64,000 nt of DNA from Bacillota bacterium (GCA_029776205.1 JAKOTQ010000061.1:27753-91752); one strand, 5' to 3'. Positions 37,446-46,671 are shown, counted from the first letter of the stretch. Notes: generated from the letters alone by a model not told the origin. Numbers and translations are program-made.

Positions 37446-37620
37446 TACGTAACCTCATCCTGAACTCTTCATCCCGGTTCAAACTCTATCCTGCCACCAG
37501 CGTTTAGATCAGGACAGTACGCTGTAAAAAAATCATGAAAGGTTAAATTCGCGTTCCTCTGCCAAGTTCCTTTGAGTAATTATTGGAGAAATCACCATAT
37601 CTTTAGCGTCTTTGGCAGAA
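37446..37620. other. Spacer between ABC-F gene and lon
   Basis: A 175-base gap. A minus-strand frame at 37533-37721 overlaps the ABC-F gene and has no ribosome site. No clear terminator or promoter was recognised. Confidence 0.4.
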
Positions 37621-39528
37621 CTACCCCATCGCCGCCAATTCTTCCTGAAGGATTTCCCACTGTTGATATAAGGTTTCCAGCCGCTTTTCAACCTCGGCAA
37701 ACTCGGCAGCCAACGCTGCACTTTGTTGATAATCGTTATGAATAGCCGGATCGTTCAGCAATTGATACAGTTCATCACGGCGACATTCCACTTTTTCAAT
37801 TTCAGCCTCCGTATCAACCAGCTCTCGCTGCTTCCGGCGCAGTTGACGTTGGATTTCCTTGGTGTTTTCCCGATGAATCTGCGTTTGGGTTTTTAACTTT
37901 TCGGAACTTTCTTCCTTGATTTCAGCCTGACTCTTTTTCCATGCCACATAGGCTTCATAATCGGCAAAAGGTAAAATTTGGCCGTTAACTAACGCCAAAT
38001 AGCGATCGACAACTTTTTTAAGGAAATACCGGTCATGGGAGACCACCAGTACCGTGTTTTCTGTCTCCGCCAAAGCGTTTTCTACAACCTCAATGGAAGC
38101 CAAATCCAAATGATTGGTCGGTTCATCCAATATCAGAAAGTTAGCTTCGGAGAGCATTAATTTAATCAACCCCAACCGGCGCCGTTCCCCGCCGCTTAAA
38201 TCGGCAACATTCTTAAAAACATCATCTCCGCTGAATAAAAACCGGCCGAGTATCGTCCGGGCCTCGGTATTACTTAGATCCGCCGCAGCCATAATCTGAC
38301 TGAAAGGCGTCCCCTCTGCTGAAATATTGTCTAGCTGGGAAAAATAGCCCGGACGAATCTCATATCCCAAACGAATTTCGCCGGAATCCGGCGCCTCATA
38401 GCCCATAATCATCTTTAACAAGGTGGTTTTCCCTACACCGTTAGGGCCGATGAGGCCGATTTTCTCACCGGCTTCCACTTTCAATTGGGCTTGATGTAAA
38501 ATCACTTTATCCCCGTATCGTTTTGAAAGATGATCACACTCTAGGACGATTCTGGCTCCTGCCGGCCCGTTTTTAAATCGCAGCTTCAACGCTTTATCGT
38601 CTTTTAATGGTTTCTCCACCCGTTCCATATGGAGTAGACGTTTTTCAATACTATGGGCCTTGCGTTTACTTTTTTCAGTCGCCCGGGATTCTCTCACAAA
38701 CTTCTCCAACCGGCCGATTTCTTTCTCCTGTTTTTCATAAGCCCGGAGCATACTCTGATACTCTGCTTCTTTTTGCGTCCGATATTCGCTATAATTGCCT
38801 CGATATCGTTTGATGCGACCAAACTCCATCTCCAAGAAACCTTGAACGACCTTGTCCAGGAAATAACGGTCATGGGAAACCAGGAGGACCGCACCTTTGT
38901 AAGACGCCAGAAATTCCTCCAGCCACTCGACAGCCTCGATATCCAAATAGTTGGTAGGCTCGTCCAAAAATAATAAATCATAAGATTTAAGCAATAATCT
39001 AGCCAAAGCCAGCCGGGTTCTTTCCCCGCCGCTTAAAACAGCAATAGAGTCGTGCCAGCGTTCTTTGGGGAACCCTAGTCCTTTTAATACACCCTGAATC
39101 CGACCTTCCACCTGATATCCGCCGGCTGTTGCAAACTTTTCGGTTAACTCATGATGGTGATCCACCAATTCGCGCAAACGATTCTCAGGAATACCTGCTT
39201 GATTCATCTGGTGCTGAAGTTCATCAATTTGAACTTGCAATCGATCAAGATCACTGAAGATACTCCGCAATTCCTGATAGACTGAAATATTTTCGTTAAA
39301 CTCCAGAATTTGAGGAAGATAACCAAAGGTGTAATTTTGAGCCCAATGGATCTCACCCCGGTCATAATCTTCAGTACCGGTTAAAATATTGATTAAGGTT
39401 GTTTTTCCACACCCGTTTCTCCCGATCAGCCCCATTTTTTCACCAGGATGAATCTCAAAAGAAAGATCTTCAAATATCTGATCGGAACCATAATATTTGG
39501 TTAATCCTTTTACCTGTAATAAAGCCAT
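37621..39528 (-). CDS. ABC-F family ATP-binding protein (ribosome-associated)
   Basis: A 635-residue soluble protein with two ABC domains and no membrane segments. Walker A motifs are GRNGCGKTT and GPNGVGKTT; signature motifs are LSGGERTRLALARLLL and LSGGERRRLGLIKLML. The linker between the domains is a long charged helical hairpin (about 240-300), and the last 90 residues form a coiled coil (RRKQRELVDTEAEIEK). This fits YdiF/Uup-type ABC-F translation factors. It follows lepB by 19 bases. Not assignable to an antibiotic-resistance subtype by eye. Confidence 0.93.
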   Translation of the reverse strand: MALLQVKGLTKYYGSDQIFEDLSFEIHPGEKMGLIGRNGCGKTTLINILTGTEDYDRGEIHWAQNYTFGYLPQILEFNENISVYQELRSIFSDLDRLQVQIDELQHQMNQAGIPENRLRELVDHHHELTEKFATAGGYQVEGRIQGVLKGLGFPKERWHDSIAVLSGGERTRLALARLLLKSYDLLFLDEPTNYLDIEAVEWLEEFLASYKGAVLLVSHDRYFLDKVVQGFLEMEFGRIKRYRGNYSEYRTQKEAEYQSMLRAYEKQEKEIGRLEKFVRESRATEKSKRKAHSIEKRLLHMERVEKPLKDDKALKLRFKNGPAGARIVLECDHLSKRYGDKVILHQAQLKVEAGEKIGLIGPNGVGKTTLLKMIMGYEAPDSGEIRLGYEIRPGYFSQLDNISAEGTPFSQIMAAADLSNTEARTILGRFLFSGDDVFKNVADLSGGERRRLGLIKLMLSEANFLILDEPTNHLDLASIEVVENALAETENTVLVVSHDRYFLKKVVDRYLALVNGQILPFADYEAYVAWKKSQAEIKEESSEKLKTQTQIHRENTKEIQRQLRRKQRELVDTEAEIEKVECRRDELYQLLNDPAIHNDYQQSAALAAEFAEVEKRLETLYQQWEILQEELAAMG

Positions 39529-39547
39529 CGTTTACTCCAAACAACTG

Positions 39548-40111
39548 TTAATGAATAATACCCATCCTGTTAATAGGCCAAAAACGCCACCAGGCTTTTC
39601 CTTTGATATTCTCAATCGGTACCGGCCCCCAATACCGGCTGTCCTGACTGTTATTCCGATTATCACCTAGCACAAATAAATGGCCCTCAGGGATTCGGTA
39701 TGAGGGAAAATCATGTATTGGAGCCCGATCCGGAGTAATATAAGACTCTTTGAGAGGTTTTTCGTTAATATATACCACGCCTTTCTGGATGCTGATCGTT
39801 TCTCCGGGCAAGCCAATAATCCGTTTAACGAAGTCATCCTTGGAACCGGCGATCTCCGGCGGCCTAAAAACAATAATATCAAAACGTTGCGGTTCTTTGA
39901 ACCAATATGCGGTTTTATTCGAAAGAAACCGGTCCTGCACTTCGATGGTGGGTACCATGGAAGGCGAAGGAACATACCGTGATTCCAAAAAGAAGGTATG
40001 AATGATCAGAAACAAAATCACCGCTGGAACGATCACTTCCAGCACGTCTTTAATAAAACGTCCCATCGAATATTCCTCTTTCTCTTTTTTTGAACCCGAT
40101 TTCGAAACCAT
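39548..40111 (-). CDS. lepB: Signal peptidase I
   Basis: A 187-residue type I signal peptidase that removes signal peptides outside the membrane. One membrane anchor (about 22-43) is followed by PSPSMVPTI with catalytic Ser51 and DDFVKRIIGLPG with Lys96, then GDNRNNSQDSRYWG. ATG at 40111 has AGGGGG six bases upstream; the longer frame to 40138 is less likely, and a shorter start at the next Met in SMGRF is possible. It leads a two-gene unit with the ABC-F gene. Confidence 0.95.
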   Translation of the reverse strand: MVSKSGSKKEKEEYSMGRFIKDVLEVIVPAVILFLIIHTFFLESRYVPSPSMVPTIEVQDRFLSNKTAYWFKEPQRFDIIVFRPPEIAGSKDDFVKRIIGLPGETISIQKGVVYINEKPLKESYITPDRAPIHDFPSYRIPEGHLFVLGDNRNNSQDSRYWGPVPIENIKGKAWWRFWPINRMGIIH

Positions 40112-40168
40112 CCGAATCCCCCTCATCCACACAGTCACGTTCTTTTTTCCATAATTTCAGCAGGTTTA

Positions 40169-40196
40169 TTATAACATATTGCAACAAAGCCGCAAA
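40169..40196 (-). promoter_or_regulatory. Promoter of lepB with extended -10
   Basis: Minus strand: TTGCGG (40191-40196), 16-base spacer, TATAAT (40169-40174) preceded by TGT. The -35 lies inside the upstream hairpin. Confidence 0.5.
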
Positions 40197-40210
40197 CACG
40201 TTGCGGCTTA
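40188..40210 (-). terminator. Hairpin after pdaB, weak terminator
   Basis: AAGCCGCAA (40188-40196) pairs with TTGCGGCTT (40202-40210). The following T-run is broken (TGTTGC), so termination may be partial. Confidence 0.45.
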
Positions 40211-40222
40211 AACTCATCCATC

Positions 40223-40978
40223 TTAGCGTGGATCATTTCGACCCGGTGTACCGTTCTCCATCAACTGGGATAATGTCACCAATTTATATCCTTTTGTCCG
40301 TAGCCCTTTGATGATTCCCGGTAAAGCCAGATGAATTTGCTTACTGGAATCACTGGCATGGCATAAAATCACAGCCCCTGGAAAAACTCTTTTTATGACC
40401 CTTTCCACCATATAGTCCGGGCCGGGATTTTTCCAATCCAATGAATCCACCGCCCAAATTACCGTTTCATATCCCAACTCCCGGGCCGTATCGATGACCA
40501 GGTCATCATAATCACCGTTAGGCGGGCGAAAGAACGGAGCCACTCGTTCAACGACAGAAAGCAAATCTTGATGTGCCTTGGCAATGTTTTCACGGACGAC
40601 CTCCTTGGGGTATTCGCTGAGATTTACATGACGATCTCCGTGGCTCGCGATCTCATGCCCCTGTTCGTAAATCATTCGAACAGCCTCCGGATGCTGGACA
40701 GCCCATGGCCCGGAAAGAAAAAACGTGGCCGGAACCTGATGTTCCTTTAATATCTCCAATACCTTGGGTAATGTTTCTTTGCCCCAACTGATATCAAAGG
40801 TCAAAGTGACCTCCGGCGCCTTTTTTTGAACATAGAAAATGGGCATTTCTTTTGCGATTGGCCCGATTACCGGCGACGCAGGTATCGAAAAACGGCCATT
40901 CATAAATCCCAAGCCATAAATCAGAGCCAGTATCCAGAGAAAGATCATGCTCTTTTTTAAAATAACGATTTTCACCAT
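40223..40978 (-). CDS. pdaB: Polysaccharide deacetylase, PdaB-type sporulation protein
   Basis: A protein of about 251 residues with an N-terminal membrane segment (about 8-25) and a NodB-type deacetylase domain. TLTFDISWG replaces the usual TFDDG and is characteristic of the PdaB group; SHGDRHVNL supplies the metal histidines, and RPPNGDYDD follows. PdaB acts in spore cortex maintenance in Bacillus. Start is uncertain among GTG 40984, ATG 40978 and GTG 40975; GAGGTG lies just upstream of all three. Confidence 0.88.
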   Translation of the reverse strand: MVKIVILKKSMIFLWILALIYGLGFMNGRFSIPASPVIGPIAKEMPIFYVQKKAPEVTLTFDISWGKETLPKVLEILKEHQVPATFFLSGPWAVQHPEAVRMIYEQGHEIASHGDRHVNLSEYPKEVVRENIAKAHQDLLSVVERVAPFFRPPNGDYDDLVIDTARELGYETVIWAVDSLDWKNPGPDYMVERVIKRVFPGAVILCHASDSSKQIHLALPGIIKGLRTKGYKLVTLSQLMENGTPGRNDPR

Positions 40979-41044
40979 TCCCACCTCGGCTTATCTTTAT
41001 TCCCCAAATCAGAAATAAAGAACATCAGTGGGTATCTATGACAT

Positions 41045-41074
41045 AAAAAAAGATGGGCCCATCGGGCCCATCTT
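41045..41074 (-). terminator. Terminator after the HU gene
   Basis: AAGATGGGCCC (41050-41060) pairs with GGGCCCATCTT (41064-41074) and is followed on the minus strand by a run of seven T. Confidence 0.9.
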
Positions 41075-41089
41075 ATTTTCAAAAAGGTA

Positions 41090-41368
41090 TTACTTTTTAG
41101 CTACAGCATCTTTTAAAGCTTTACCAGCCTTGAATACCGGAACCTTTCTTGCTGCAATTTTAATTTCAACACCCGTTTGAGGATTACGCCCTTTACGAGC
41201 CTCCCGTTTCCGTACTTCAAAACTACCGAAGCCGACTAATTGAACTTTTTCACCTTTAGCCAAAGCTTGGGTCATTGCGCTAATGAACGCATCAATCGCT
41301 TTCCCGGAATCTTTTTTGGTTAAGCCACTCTTCTCGGCAACCTTGTCGATGAGTTCGGTTTTGGTCAT
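41090..41368 (-). CDS. hup: DNA-binding protein HU
   Basis: A 92-residue histone-like protein that bends and compacts DNA as a dimer. The sequence starts [16 protein letters not shown] and has the family signature [21 protein letters not shown] with the DNA-binding arm containing the Pro-rich RNPQTG tip. AAGGAGGTGA lies 8 bases before the ATG. It lies downstream of spoIVA, as hbs does in Bacillus, with its own strong terminator. Confidence 0.98.
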   Translation of the reverse strand: MTKTELIDKVAEKSGLTKKDSGKAIDAFISAMTQALAKGEKVQLVGFGSFEVRKREARKGRNPQTGVEIKIAARKVPVFKAGKALKDAVAKK

Positions 41369-41510
41369 TAATTAAGTCACCTCCTTCCGAAAAAGTGGAA
41401 AAGTGTTTTCATTTCCTTCAGGTGAACTTTGGTAACTTTTTAATAATACCACATATTCTAGATTTTTCCCTTATCTCCTGCTTTTCAATCAAAAAATAGC
41501 AGATTTTTTC

Positions 41511-41562
41511 TATAATTTATAGGGGTTTCAAGCATAATCCCAGCTAAAATGGGGGTTTTTTT
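41511..41562 (+). promoter_or_regulatory. Possible attenuator-like structure on the plus strand
   Basis: A TATAAT (41511-41516) is followed by GGGGTT (41522-41527), AATCCC (41536-41541) and GGGGGTTTTTTT (41551-41562). AATCCC can pair with either G-run, giving two mutually exclusive stems, the second a terminator. No plus-strand gene follows, so this may be chance. Confidence 0.25.
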
Positions 41563-41582
41563 GTAAAAAAATTATTAACAAA

Positions 41583-41645
41583 AAGTAACCGCCCTGCATA
41601 AGAACGGTTACTTTATAAAACAAAAATGGTCTTTTCAGACCATTT
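41583..41645 (-). terminator. Tandem terminator hairpins after spoIVA
   Basis: Reading the minus strand, stem AAATGGTCT/AGACCATTT (41624-41645) is followed by TTGTTTT, then a second stem AAGTAACCG/CGGTTACTT (about 41582-41613) followed by TTTGTTAATAATTTTTTT. Confidence 0.75.
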
Positions 41646-41649
41646 CTGG

Positions 41650-43128
41650 TTATAAAATGATACAAATCAGACCGCCGCTTCCCTCGTTCAATATTTTGGT
41701 CAATGTCTCCTGTAGTTTTTCCTGAGCATTTTCCGGCATCTGCGTTAATTTGGACTGAATCCCTTCTTTCACCAGATCGTACATAGATTTGCCAAAGAAA
41801 TCCATCTCCCAGATCTTCGAAGGATCTTTCTCAAATTCACTGGTTAAGAAGCGGACAAACTCTTCGCCCTGTTTTTCAGTTCCTACCACTGGCGTCACTT
41901 CGGTCATGATATCCACTTTAATCATGTGAATGGACGGAGCACTGGCCCGCAACTTCACCCCAAAACGGTTCCCGTGACGGATCAGTTCCGGTTCAGCCAT
42001 GGACAACTCACTTAACAACGGCTGGACAATGCCGTATCCGGTTTCTTTTACCTCTTTTAGGGCTTCGGCGACCTTATCGTACTCCCGTTTGGCAACGGAC
42101 AACTCTTTCATAATGCGCATCAAATGATGATCGCCATTCACCGTAAAACCGGAAGTCTCTTCCAAAACCTGATAGAATAACTGTCGATCCGTCAAAACCT
42201 CGACAGAGACGGAGCCTTCTCCCAAATTCACCTCTTTTAGCGAGACGCCGCTTACTTCCTCCAGCGACCTTAACGCCTCGACCACCGCATCAATATCCCG
42301 GACCTTTTCCACTCCGGCAACAGCCCCATAAACAGTCCCTTCGATCCGGCTTCGCAGCCAGTGATCGATCTCCAACTCCTCGATCCAGTTGGGATAATCC
42401 ACCCGAATCTCACGCAGCGGGAACATATACAACAACTGCTGTATGACGCTCTCAATCTGAATCGGTGAAAGTTGTAAACAATTTAATGGAAGAACCGGAA
42501 TCTCATATTTGGCCTGCATCTCGGCGACCAGACCCAGAGTCGACGGATCATCCGGATGAACAGAATTGACGATCACCACAAAGGGTTTACCTAAAGCTTT
42601 TAACTCGCTGATCACCCGTTCTTCGGCAGTCATATAATTTTCCCGGGGAATATCGGTGATACTGCCGTCCGTTGTAATCACCAGGCCGACAGTCGAGTGA
42701 TCCGTGATCACCTTTTCCGTCCCCAATTCCGCTGCTTCCACAAAACTGATGGGTGTATCATACCAGGGCGTTAAAACCATGCGCGGCCCATCTTCATTTT
42801 GAAAGCCAACAGCACCCTCCACTGCGTAACCCACACAATCCACCAGACGGACCCGGAACTTCACATTTTCGCCAATATTCACTTCTACCGCTTCGCTGGG
42901 CACAAATTTCGGTTCTGTGGTCATAATGGTCCGGCCATTGCCACTCTGAGGTAATTCATCCTGAGCTCGTTCCCGATCATAATTGTTGGCGATATTCGGG
43001 ATCACGATCTGTTCCATAAACCGCTTGATAAACGTGGACTTCCCTGTGCGTACCGGGCCAACAACTCCCACATAAATATCCCCTCCGGTACGTTCGGTGA
43101 TATCTTGAAAGATATCAAACCTCTCCAT
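41650..43128 (-). CDS. spoIVA: Stage IV sporulation protein A
   Basis: A 492-residue ATPase that polymerises on the forespore surface as the base of the spore coat. The N-terminal GTPase-like domain has Walker A GPVRTGKST (24-32) and VDCVGYAVEGA; the C-terminus ends GGLICIIL as in the family. It is diagnostic of endospore formation. It follows der-plsY-gpsA in the same direction, as in Bacillus. A sigma-E-like promoter is present about 140 bases upstream. Confidence 0.98.
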   Translation of the reverse strand: MERFDIFQDITERTGGDIYVGVVGPVRTGKSTFIKRFMEQIVIPNIANNYDRERAQDELPQSGNGRTIMTTEPKFVPSEAVEVNIGENVKFRVRLVDCVGYAVEGAVGFQNEDGPRMVLTPWYDTPISFVEAAELGTEKVITDHSTVGLVITTDGSITDIPRENYMTAEERVISELKALGKPFVVIVNSVHPDDPSTLGLVAEMQAKYEIPVLPLNCLQLSPIQIESVIQQLLYMFPLREIRVDYPNWIEELEIDHWLRSRIEGTVYGAVAGVEKVRDIDAVVEALRSLEEVSGVSLKEVNLGEGSVSVEVLTDRQLFYQVLEETSGFTVNGDHHLMRIMKELSVAKREYDKVAEALKEVKETGYGIVQPLLSELSMAEPELIRHGNRFGVKLRASAPSIHMIKVDIMTEVTPVVGTEKQGEEFVRFLTSEFEKDPSKIWEMDFFGKSMYDLVKEGIQSKLTQMPENAQEKLQETLTKILNEGSGGLICIIL

Positions 43129-43266
43129 CGATGTCCCCCCTTTTCAATCGATTTTACCTATATAGCTACGGGAATTGATTCATCCCCCCTTCACTGACTG
43201 ATGGAAATCCTTCGAAATTGCCGTCATTTCAACAAATGACTGCAATTCGCAAACAATAACACTATA

Positions 43267-43296
43267 TATATATGGGTTGACCGATACCAATATAAC
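43267..43296 (-). promoter_or_regulatory. Sigma-E-like promoter of spoIVA
   Basis: Minus strand: GTTATATT (43289-43296, 7 of 8 to the sigma-E -35), 14-base spacer, CATATATA (43267-43274, about 5 of 8 to the -10). spoIVA belongs to the sigma-E regulon in Bacillus. The leader would be about 130 bases. Confidence 0.4.
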
Positions 43297-43420
43297 TGAT
43301 ATGCCAAACTAAATAGACAGTTCACCATCATATCTACAGTCGTGATCATCCTATTGCCAATACTCTCCAAATATTCGTTCAATTAAGGTTAAAGGTGCGG
43401 ATGATGGGTGAAAACTATAT

Positions 43421-43678
43421 GAGTCAGGAGACAGGAGTTTCAAAATCCTGGATTTCGGGGGATTGATCGGATGATAATGAATCTGCATTCCGGCAAATAA
43501 AAAAGGAACGCAATCGCGTTCCTTGATAACTGACAACCCAGTATCCAGCGGCTAGAACCAGTACCTACACCTCGTACCTATGGCCTAGAACCTAGATCCT
43601 TTATCTTTATCAACCGTTAATTACTTAATGCTCCTGACTCCTGTCTACTGTCTACTGTCCCTAGTGCCCGTTAATTTA
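43421..43678. repeat. Degenerate heptanucleotide repeat array (copy B)
   Basis: Left arm GAGTCAG GAGACAG (43421-43434). Right arm CTCCTGA CTCCTGT (43631-43644), CTACTGT CTACTGT (43645-43658) and CCCTAGT. In between, CCTAGAA CCTAGAT (43584-43597) and GTACCTA-like units keep seven-base steps. The arms are inverted relative to each other and enclose a terminator hairpin. The 553-base gap 43129-43681 holds no credible gene. Confidence 0.7.
43497..43524 (-). terminator. Terminator of the der-plsY-gpsA operon
   Basis: AAGGAACGC (43503-43511) pairs with GCGTTCCTT (43516-43524) and is followed on the minus strand by TTTTATTT. It lies 158 bases past the gpsA stop, with repeat units in between. Confidence 0.75.
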
Positions 43679-43681
43679 TGT

Positions 43682-44710
43682 CTACTCCCACGAATACGTA
43701 CCCGTGATCACTTCTTCCATCTCATGGGTTCGGACCCGTTCCATCAGTTTCCGAACACCGTCCCGAGGCGAAACATTTTCATAGAGAACCTGATAGGTTA
43801 CAAAGGTTATCGGCATTTCCACATTTAACTTTTTAGCCAGCATATAGGCTGCTTCTGCAGTGGCCACTCCTTCAATCACCATTTTAGTGGATTCCGTAAT
43901 CTCTTTGAGACTACGGCCTTTTCCCAACTCGCGACCAGCCCATGAGTTTCGGCTATGCTTACTGAAAGCCGTGACAAATAAATCTCCCATTCCGGATAAC
44001 CCCGAAAAAGTTGGGATCTGGGCACCCAAAGCCGCGCCCAGCCGCGCCATTTCAACCATGCCCCGGGTTACTAAAGCAGCTTTAGTATTATCGCCTAAGC
44101 CCAGCCCGTCAACGATTCCAGCCGCCAATGCAATGACATTTTTAAGCGCGCCGCCCAGCTGCACTCCGGTTCGGTCCGGATTGGTGTACACCCGGAAATT
44201 AGGGGTAATCAAAAGATCTTGAACCTCTTCAGCATATTTAAGAACCGGTGTAGCCACTACAATCGCCGAAGGATGATTCACAGCCACCTCTTCCGCATGG
44301 GTCGGCCCGGACAAAGCGACGATCGCATTGGCATCGACCATCGACAGTTCTTCTTCTAAAATATCCGTCATCTTTTTTAACGTTTTAGACTCCAGACCTT
44401 TCGAGGCACTGATCACGATCATGTCCTGCGAAACAAAAGGAGCCATTTCCTTCGCTACTGATCGCAACCATTGACTGGGGACTGTGGTAATTAAGTATTT
44501 TTTCCCAGAAACAACCTCAGCCAGAGATGAACTGGCTGACAATGTATCCGGAAGGGTCACTCCCGGCAAAAAAGTATGGTTGGTATGATAACGGTTAATC
44601 TCTTCGCAAACCTCGGTTTCCCTGGCCCAAATCTGTACATTATACCCTTTTTCCGCACATAGCTTGGCAAGAGCAGTCCCCCACCCTCCGCCTCCGATAA
44701 CTCCAATCAT
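43682..44710 (-). CDS. gpsA: Glycerol-3-phosphate dehydrogenase [NAD(P)+]
   Basis: A 342-residue enzyme reducing dihydroxyacetone phosphate to sn-glycerol-3-phosphate for phospholipids. The N-terminal dinucleotide fold is GVIGGGGWGTALAKL (residues 3-17); later landmarks are SASKGLESKTLK, SGPTHAEEVA and GALKNVIALAAGI with the catalytic Lys, and GLSGMGDLFVTAFSKHSRN. ATG overlaps the plsY stop as ATGA, coupling it to PlsY, which uses its product. Confidence 0.97.
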   Translation of the reverse strand: MIGVIGGGGWGTALAKLCAEKGYNVQIWARETEVCEEINRYHTNHTFLPGVTLPDTLSASSSLAEVVSGKKYLITTVPSQWLRSVAKEMAPFVSQDMIVISASKGLESKTLKKMTDILEEELSMVDANAIVALSGPTHAEEVAVNHPSAIVVATPVLKYAEEVQDLLITPNFRVYTNPDRTGVQLGGALKNVIALAAGIVDGLGLGDNTKAALVTRGMVEMARLGAALGAQIPTFSGLSGMGDLFVTAFSKHSRNSWAGRELGKGRSLKEITESTKMVIEGVATAEAAYMLAKKLNVEMPITFVTYQVLYENVSPRDGVRKLMERVRTHEMEEVITGTYSWE

Positions 44711-45333
44711 TCTTTCTTGGCACTCCTTTTATCTTTATATAAAATCCGGTTTTCGCAGCCTTGCATCAGACGCCTGATATTTTCACGATGGCGGTATATA
44801 GCAATTATCCCCAATAAAAGAGCTAACCCGCATTTATAATAGCTTCCCGAATAAAAGATGAACACGGATATCGGATAAGCGACTGCAGCCACGATCGACG
44901 CTAACGAGACAAAACCGGAGCTAAAAAAGAAGATTAGCCATGCCGGAAGCACGATCACCAAACTCATCGGCGTTAATGCAATGATAACCCCCAACGAAGT
45001 GGCAATCCCTTTTCCGCCCTTAAATCCGGCAAATATGGACCAGTTATGACCGATGATCACCATCAAACCGCTGACTGCTGCCAGATCGATGCCAAAAGCT
45101 TCGCCGAGATAACGGCCGATTAATACAGCAACGACCCCTTTGAGGGTATCCCCGGCCAAAACAACAGCTCCATAGAACGAGCCCATACTCCGAAAGGCAT
45201 TGGTAGCACCCACGTTACCACTGCCCTGGCTGCGCAGATTTATTCGTTTCAAGCGGGCCACAATGTCTCCGGTTAAAATCGACCCAATTACAATACTCAC
45301 TACAATAACTGTAAGAAGTTTGATAAGGTCCAC
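44707..45333 (-). CDS. plsY: Acyl-phosphate glycerol-3-phosphate acyltransferase PlsY
   Basis: A 208-residue membrane enzyme with about five segments that acylates glycerol-3-phosphate using acyl-phosphate. Conserved loops are visible: GSGNVGATNAFR (G-S-x-N-x-G-x-TN), GGKGIATSLG and a final YRHRENIRRL. It sits between der and gpsA; gpsA supplies the acceptor. PlsY needs PlsX elsewhere in the genome. Confidence 0.97.
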   Translation of the reverse strand: MDLIKLLTVIVVSIVIGSILTGDIVARLKRINLRSQGSGNVGATNAFRSMGSFYGAVVLAGDTLKGVVAVLIGRYLGEAFGIDLAAVSGLMVIIGHNWSIFAGFKGGKGIATSLGVIIALTPMSLVIVLPAWLIFFFSSGFVSLASIVAAVAYPISVFIFYSGSYYKCGLALLLGIIAIYRHRENIRRLMQGCENRILYKDKRSAKKE

Positions 45334-45345
45334 GCCTTTGAAGCC

Positions 45346-46671
45346 TCAACTTCCCTTTTTATTTACTTTTGTGACAAAACGAATCGGAGTCCCTTTAAAT
45401 CCAAAATATTCCCTTAATTTGTTCTCCAAATACCGTTGGTACGAGAAATGAAAACCCTCCGGATCATTGACCGTAAACCTGAACGTGGGTGGTTTCACTT
45501 TCACTTGAGTGGTATAGTAAATCTTGAACATTCGCCCTTTGTTGGACGGCGGATTATGCATCATCATCGCATCCGAAATAACTTCATTCAAACGATTGGG
45601 GGAAACCCTCATCGTATAATAATTCATCACTTCATTGATGGCTTGAGGCAGCTTCACAAGACGTTGGCCTGTCTTAGCCGATACAAACAATACCGGGGCA
45701 AAATCCAGAAAGTCCAAAGCATCCCGAATTTCTTTGACATACTCATCAGCCGTCTTGCTGTCTTTATCCACTAAATCCCACTTATTCACCAGAATAATAC
45801 AGGCTTTCCCAGCATCTTTAATAATTCCGGCAATCCGTAAATCCTGCTCAGCGATGTTCTCGGTGGCATCCAGCACCAAAATCACAACGTCGGAACGTTC
45901 CACCGCTTTTAAGGCTCTGAGCACACTGTAATACTCAACAGCAGCTTCCACTTTGGATTTACGCCGAATACCGGCTGTATCCACCAACAAATAATCGGTA
46001 CCGTCGATGGTTAAAGGCGTATCGATAGCATCCCGGGTGGTTCCAGGAATATTACTGACGATCACCCGTTCCTCGCCTAACAACGCATTGACCAAAGAGG
46101 ACTTGCCTACATTCGGCCGCCCGACAAAGGTTACCCGGATCCGCTCATTATCGCTTTCTTCCGTCTCTTCCGGGCAATGGGCCAAAGCTGCATCTAAAAG
46201 ATCGCCAATATTTTTCCCATGTTCAGCCGAGATCAATATCGGCTCGCCTAAGCCCAAACTGTAAATCTCAGAATCATAATACGTATCAAAATTATCGATT
46301 TTGTTAACTGTCAAAACCACCGGTTTTTTCGTTTTCCGAAGTAGTTCAGCGACCTGATAATCGGAAGTTGTCAACGGCTCTCTCCCATCGACAACCATAA
46401 TTAAAACATCCGCTTCCTCCAGAGCAATCTCCACTTGTTTCCGGATTTGCATCTGAATCGTATCTTTTTCATCGGTTAAACCGCCGGTGTCGATCAGCAA
46501 AAACTCCCGATCCAACCATTTAGCCGTCGTGTACAGACGATCCCGGGTAACCCCCGGGGTATCTTCCACAATGGCCAGGCGTTGCCGGGCAATTCGATTA
46601 AACAAAGTGGATTTTCCTACATTTGGTCTTCCTACAATGGCAATTACTGTTCGTGACAAAGGTTGACACAT
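45346..46671 (-). CDS. der: Ribosome biogenesis GTPase Der (EngA)
   Basis: A 441-residue protein with two tandem GTPase domains and a KH-like C-terminus. G1 motifs GRPNVGKSTLF and GRPNVGKSSLV, G3 DTGG and DTAG, and G4 NKID and NKWD are all present. It assists 50S assembly. The first ATG (46671) abuts a ribosome site, while TTG at 46659 (giving SRTVIAIVG after the start) has better spacing and a more usual N-terminus. Either start overlaps the end of the DUF512 gene. Confidence 0.97.
   Translation of the reverse strand: MCQPLSRTVIAIVGRPNVGKSTLFNRIARQRLAIVEDTPGVTRDRLYTTAKWLDREFLLIDTGGLTDEKDTIQMQIRKQVEIALEEADVLIMVVDGREPLTTSDYQVAELLRKTKKPVVLTVNKIDNFDTYYDSEIYSLGLGEPILISAEHGKNIGDLLDAALAHCPEETEESDNERIRVTFVGRPNVGKSSLVNALLGEERVIVSNIPGTTRDAIDTPLTIDGTDYLLVDTAGIRRKSKVEAAVEYYSVLRALKAVERSDVVILVLDATENIAEQDLRIAGIIKDAGKACIILVNKWDLVDKDSKTADEYVKEIRDALDFLDFAPVLFVSAKTGQRLVKLPQAINEVMNYYTMRVSPNRLNEVISDAMMMHNPPSNKGRMFKIYYTTQVKVKPPTFRFTVNDPEGFHFSYQRYLENKLREYFGFKGTPIRFVTKVNKKGS

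Noticed and set aside
43351..43536. 61-codon minus-strand frame
   Set aside because: It overlaps heptamer repeats and the gpsA terminator; no ribosome site.
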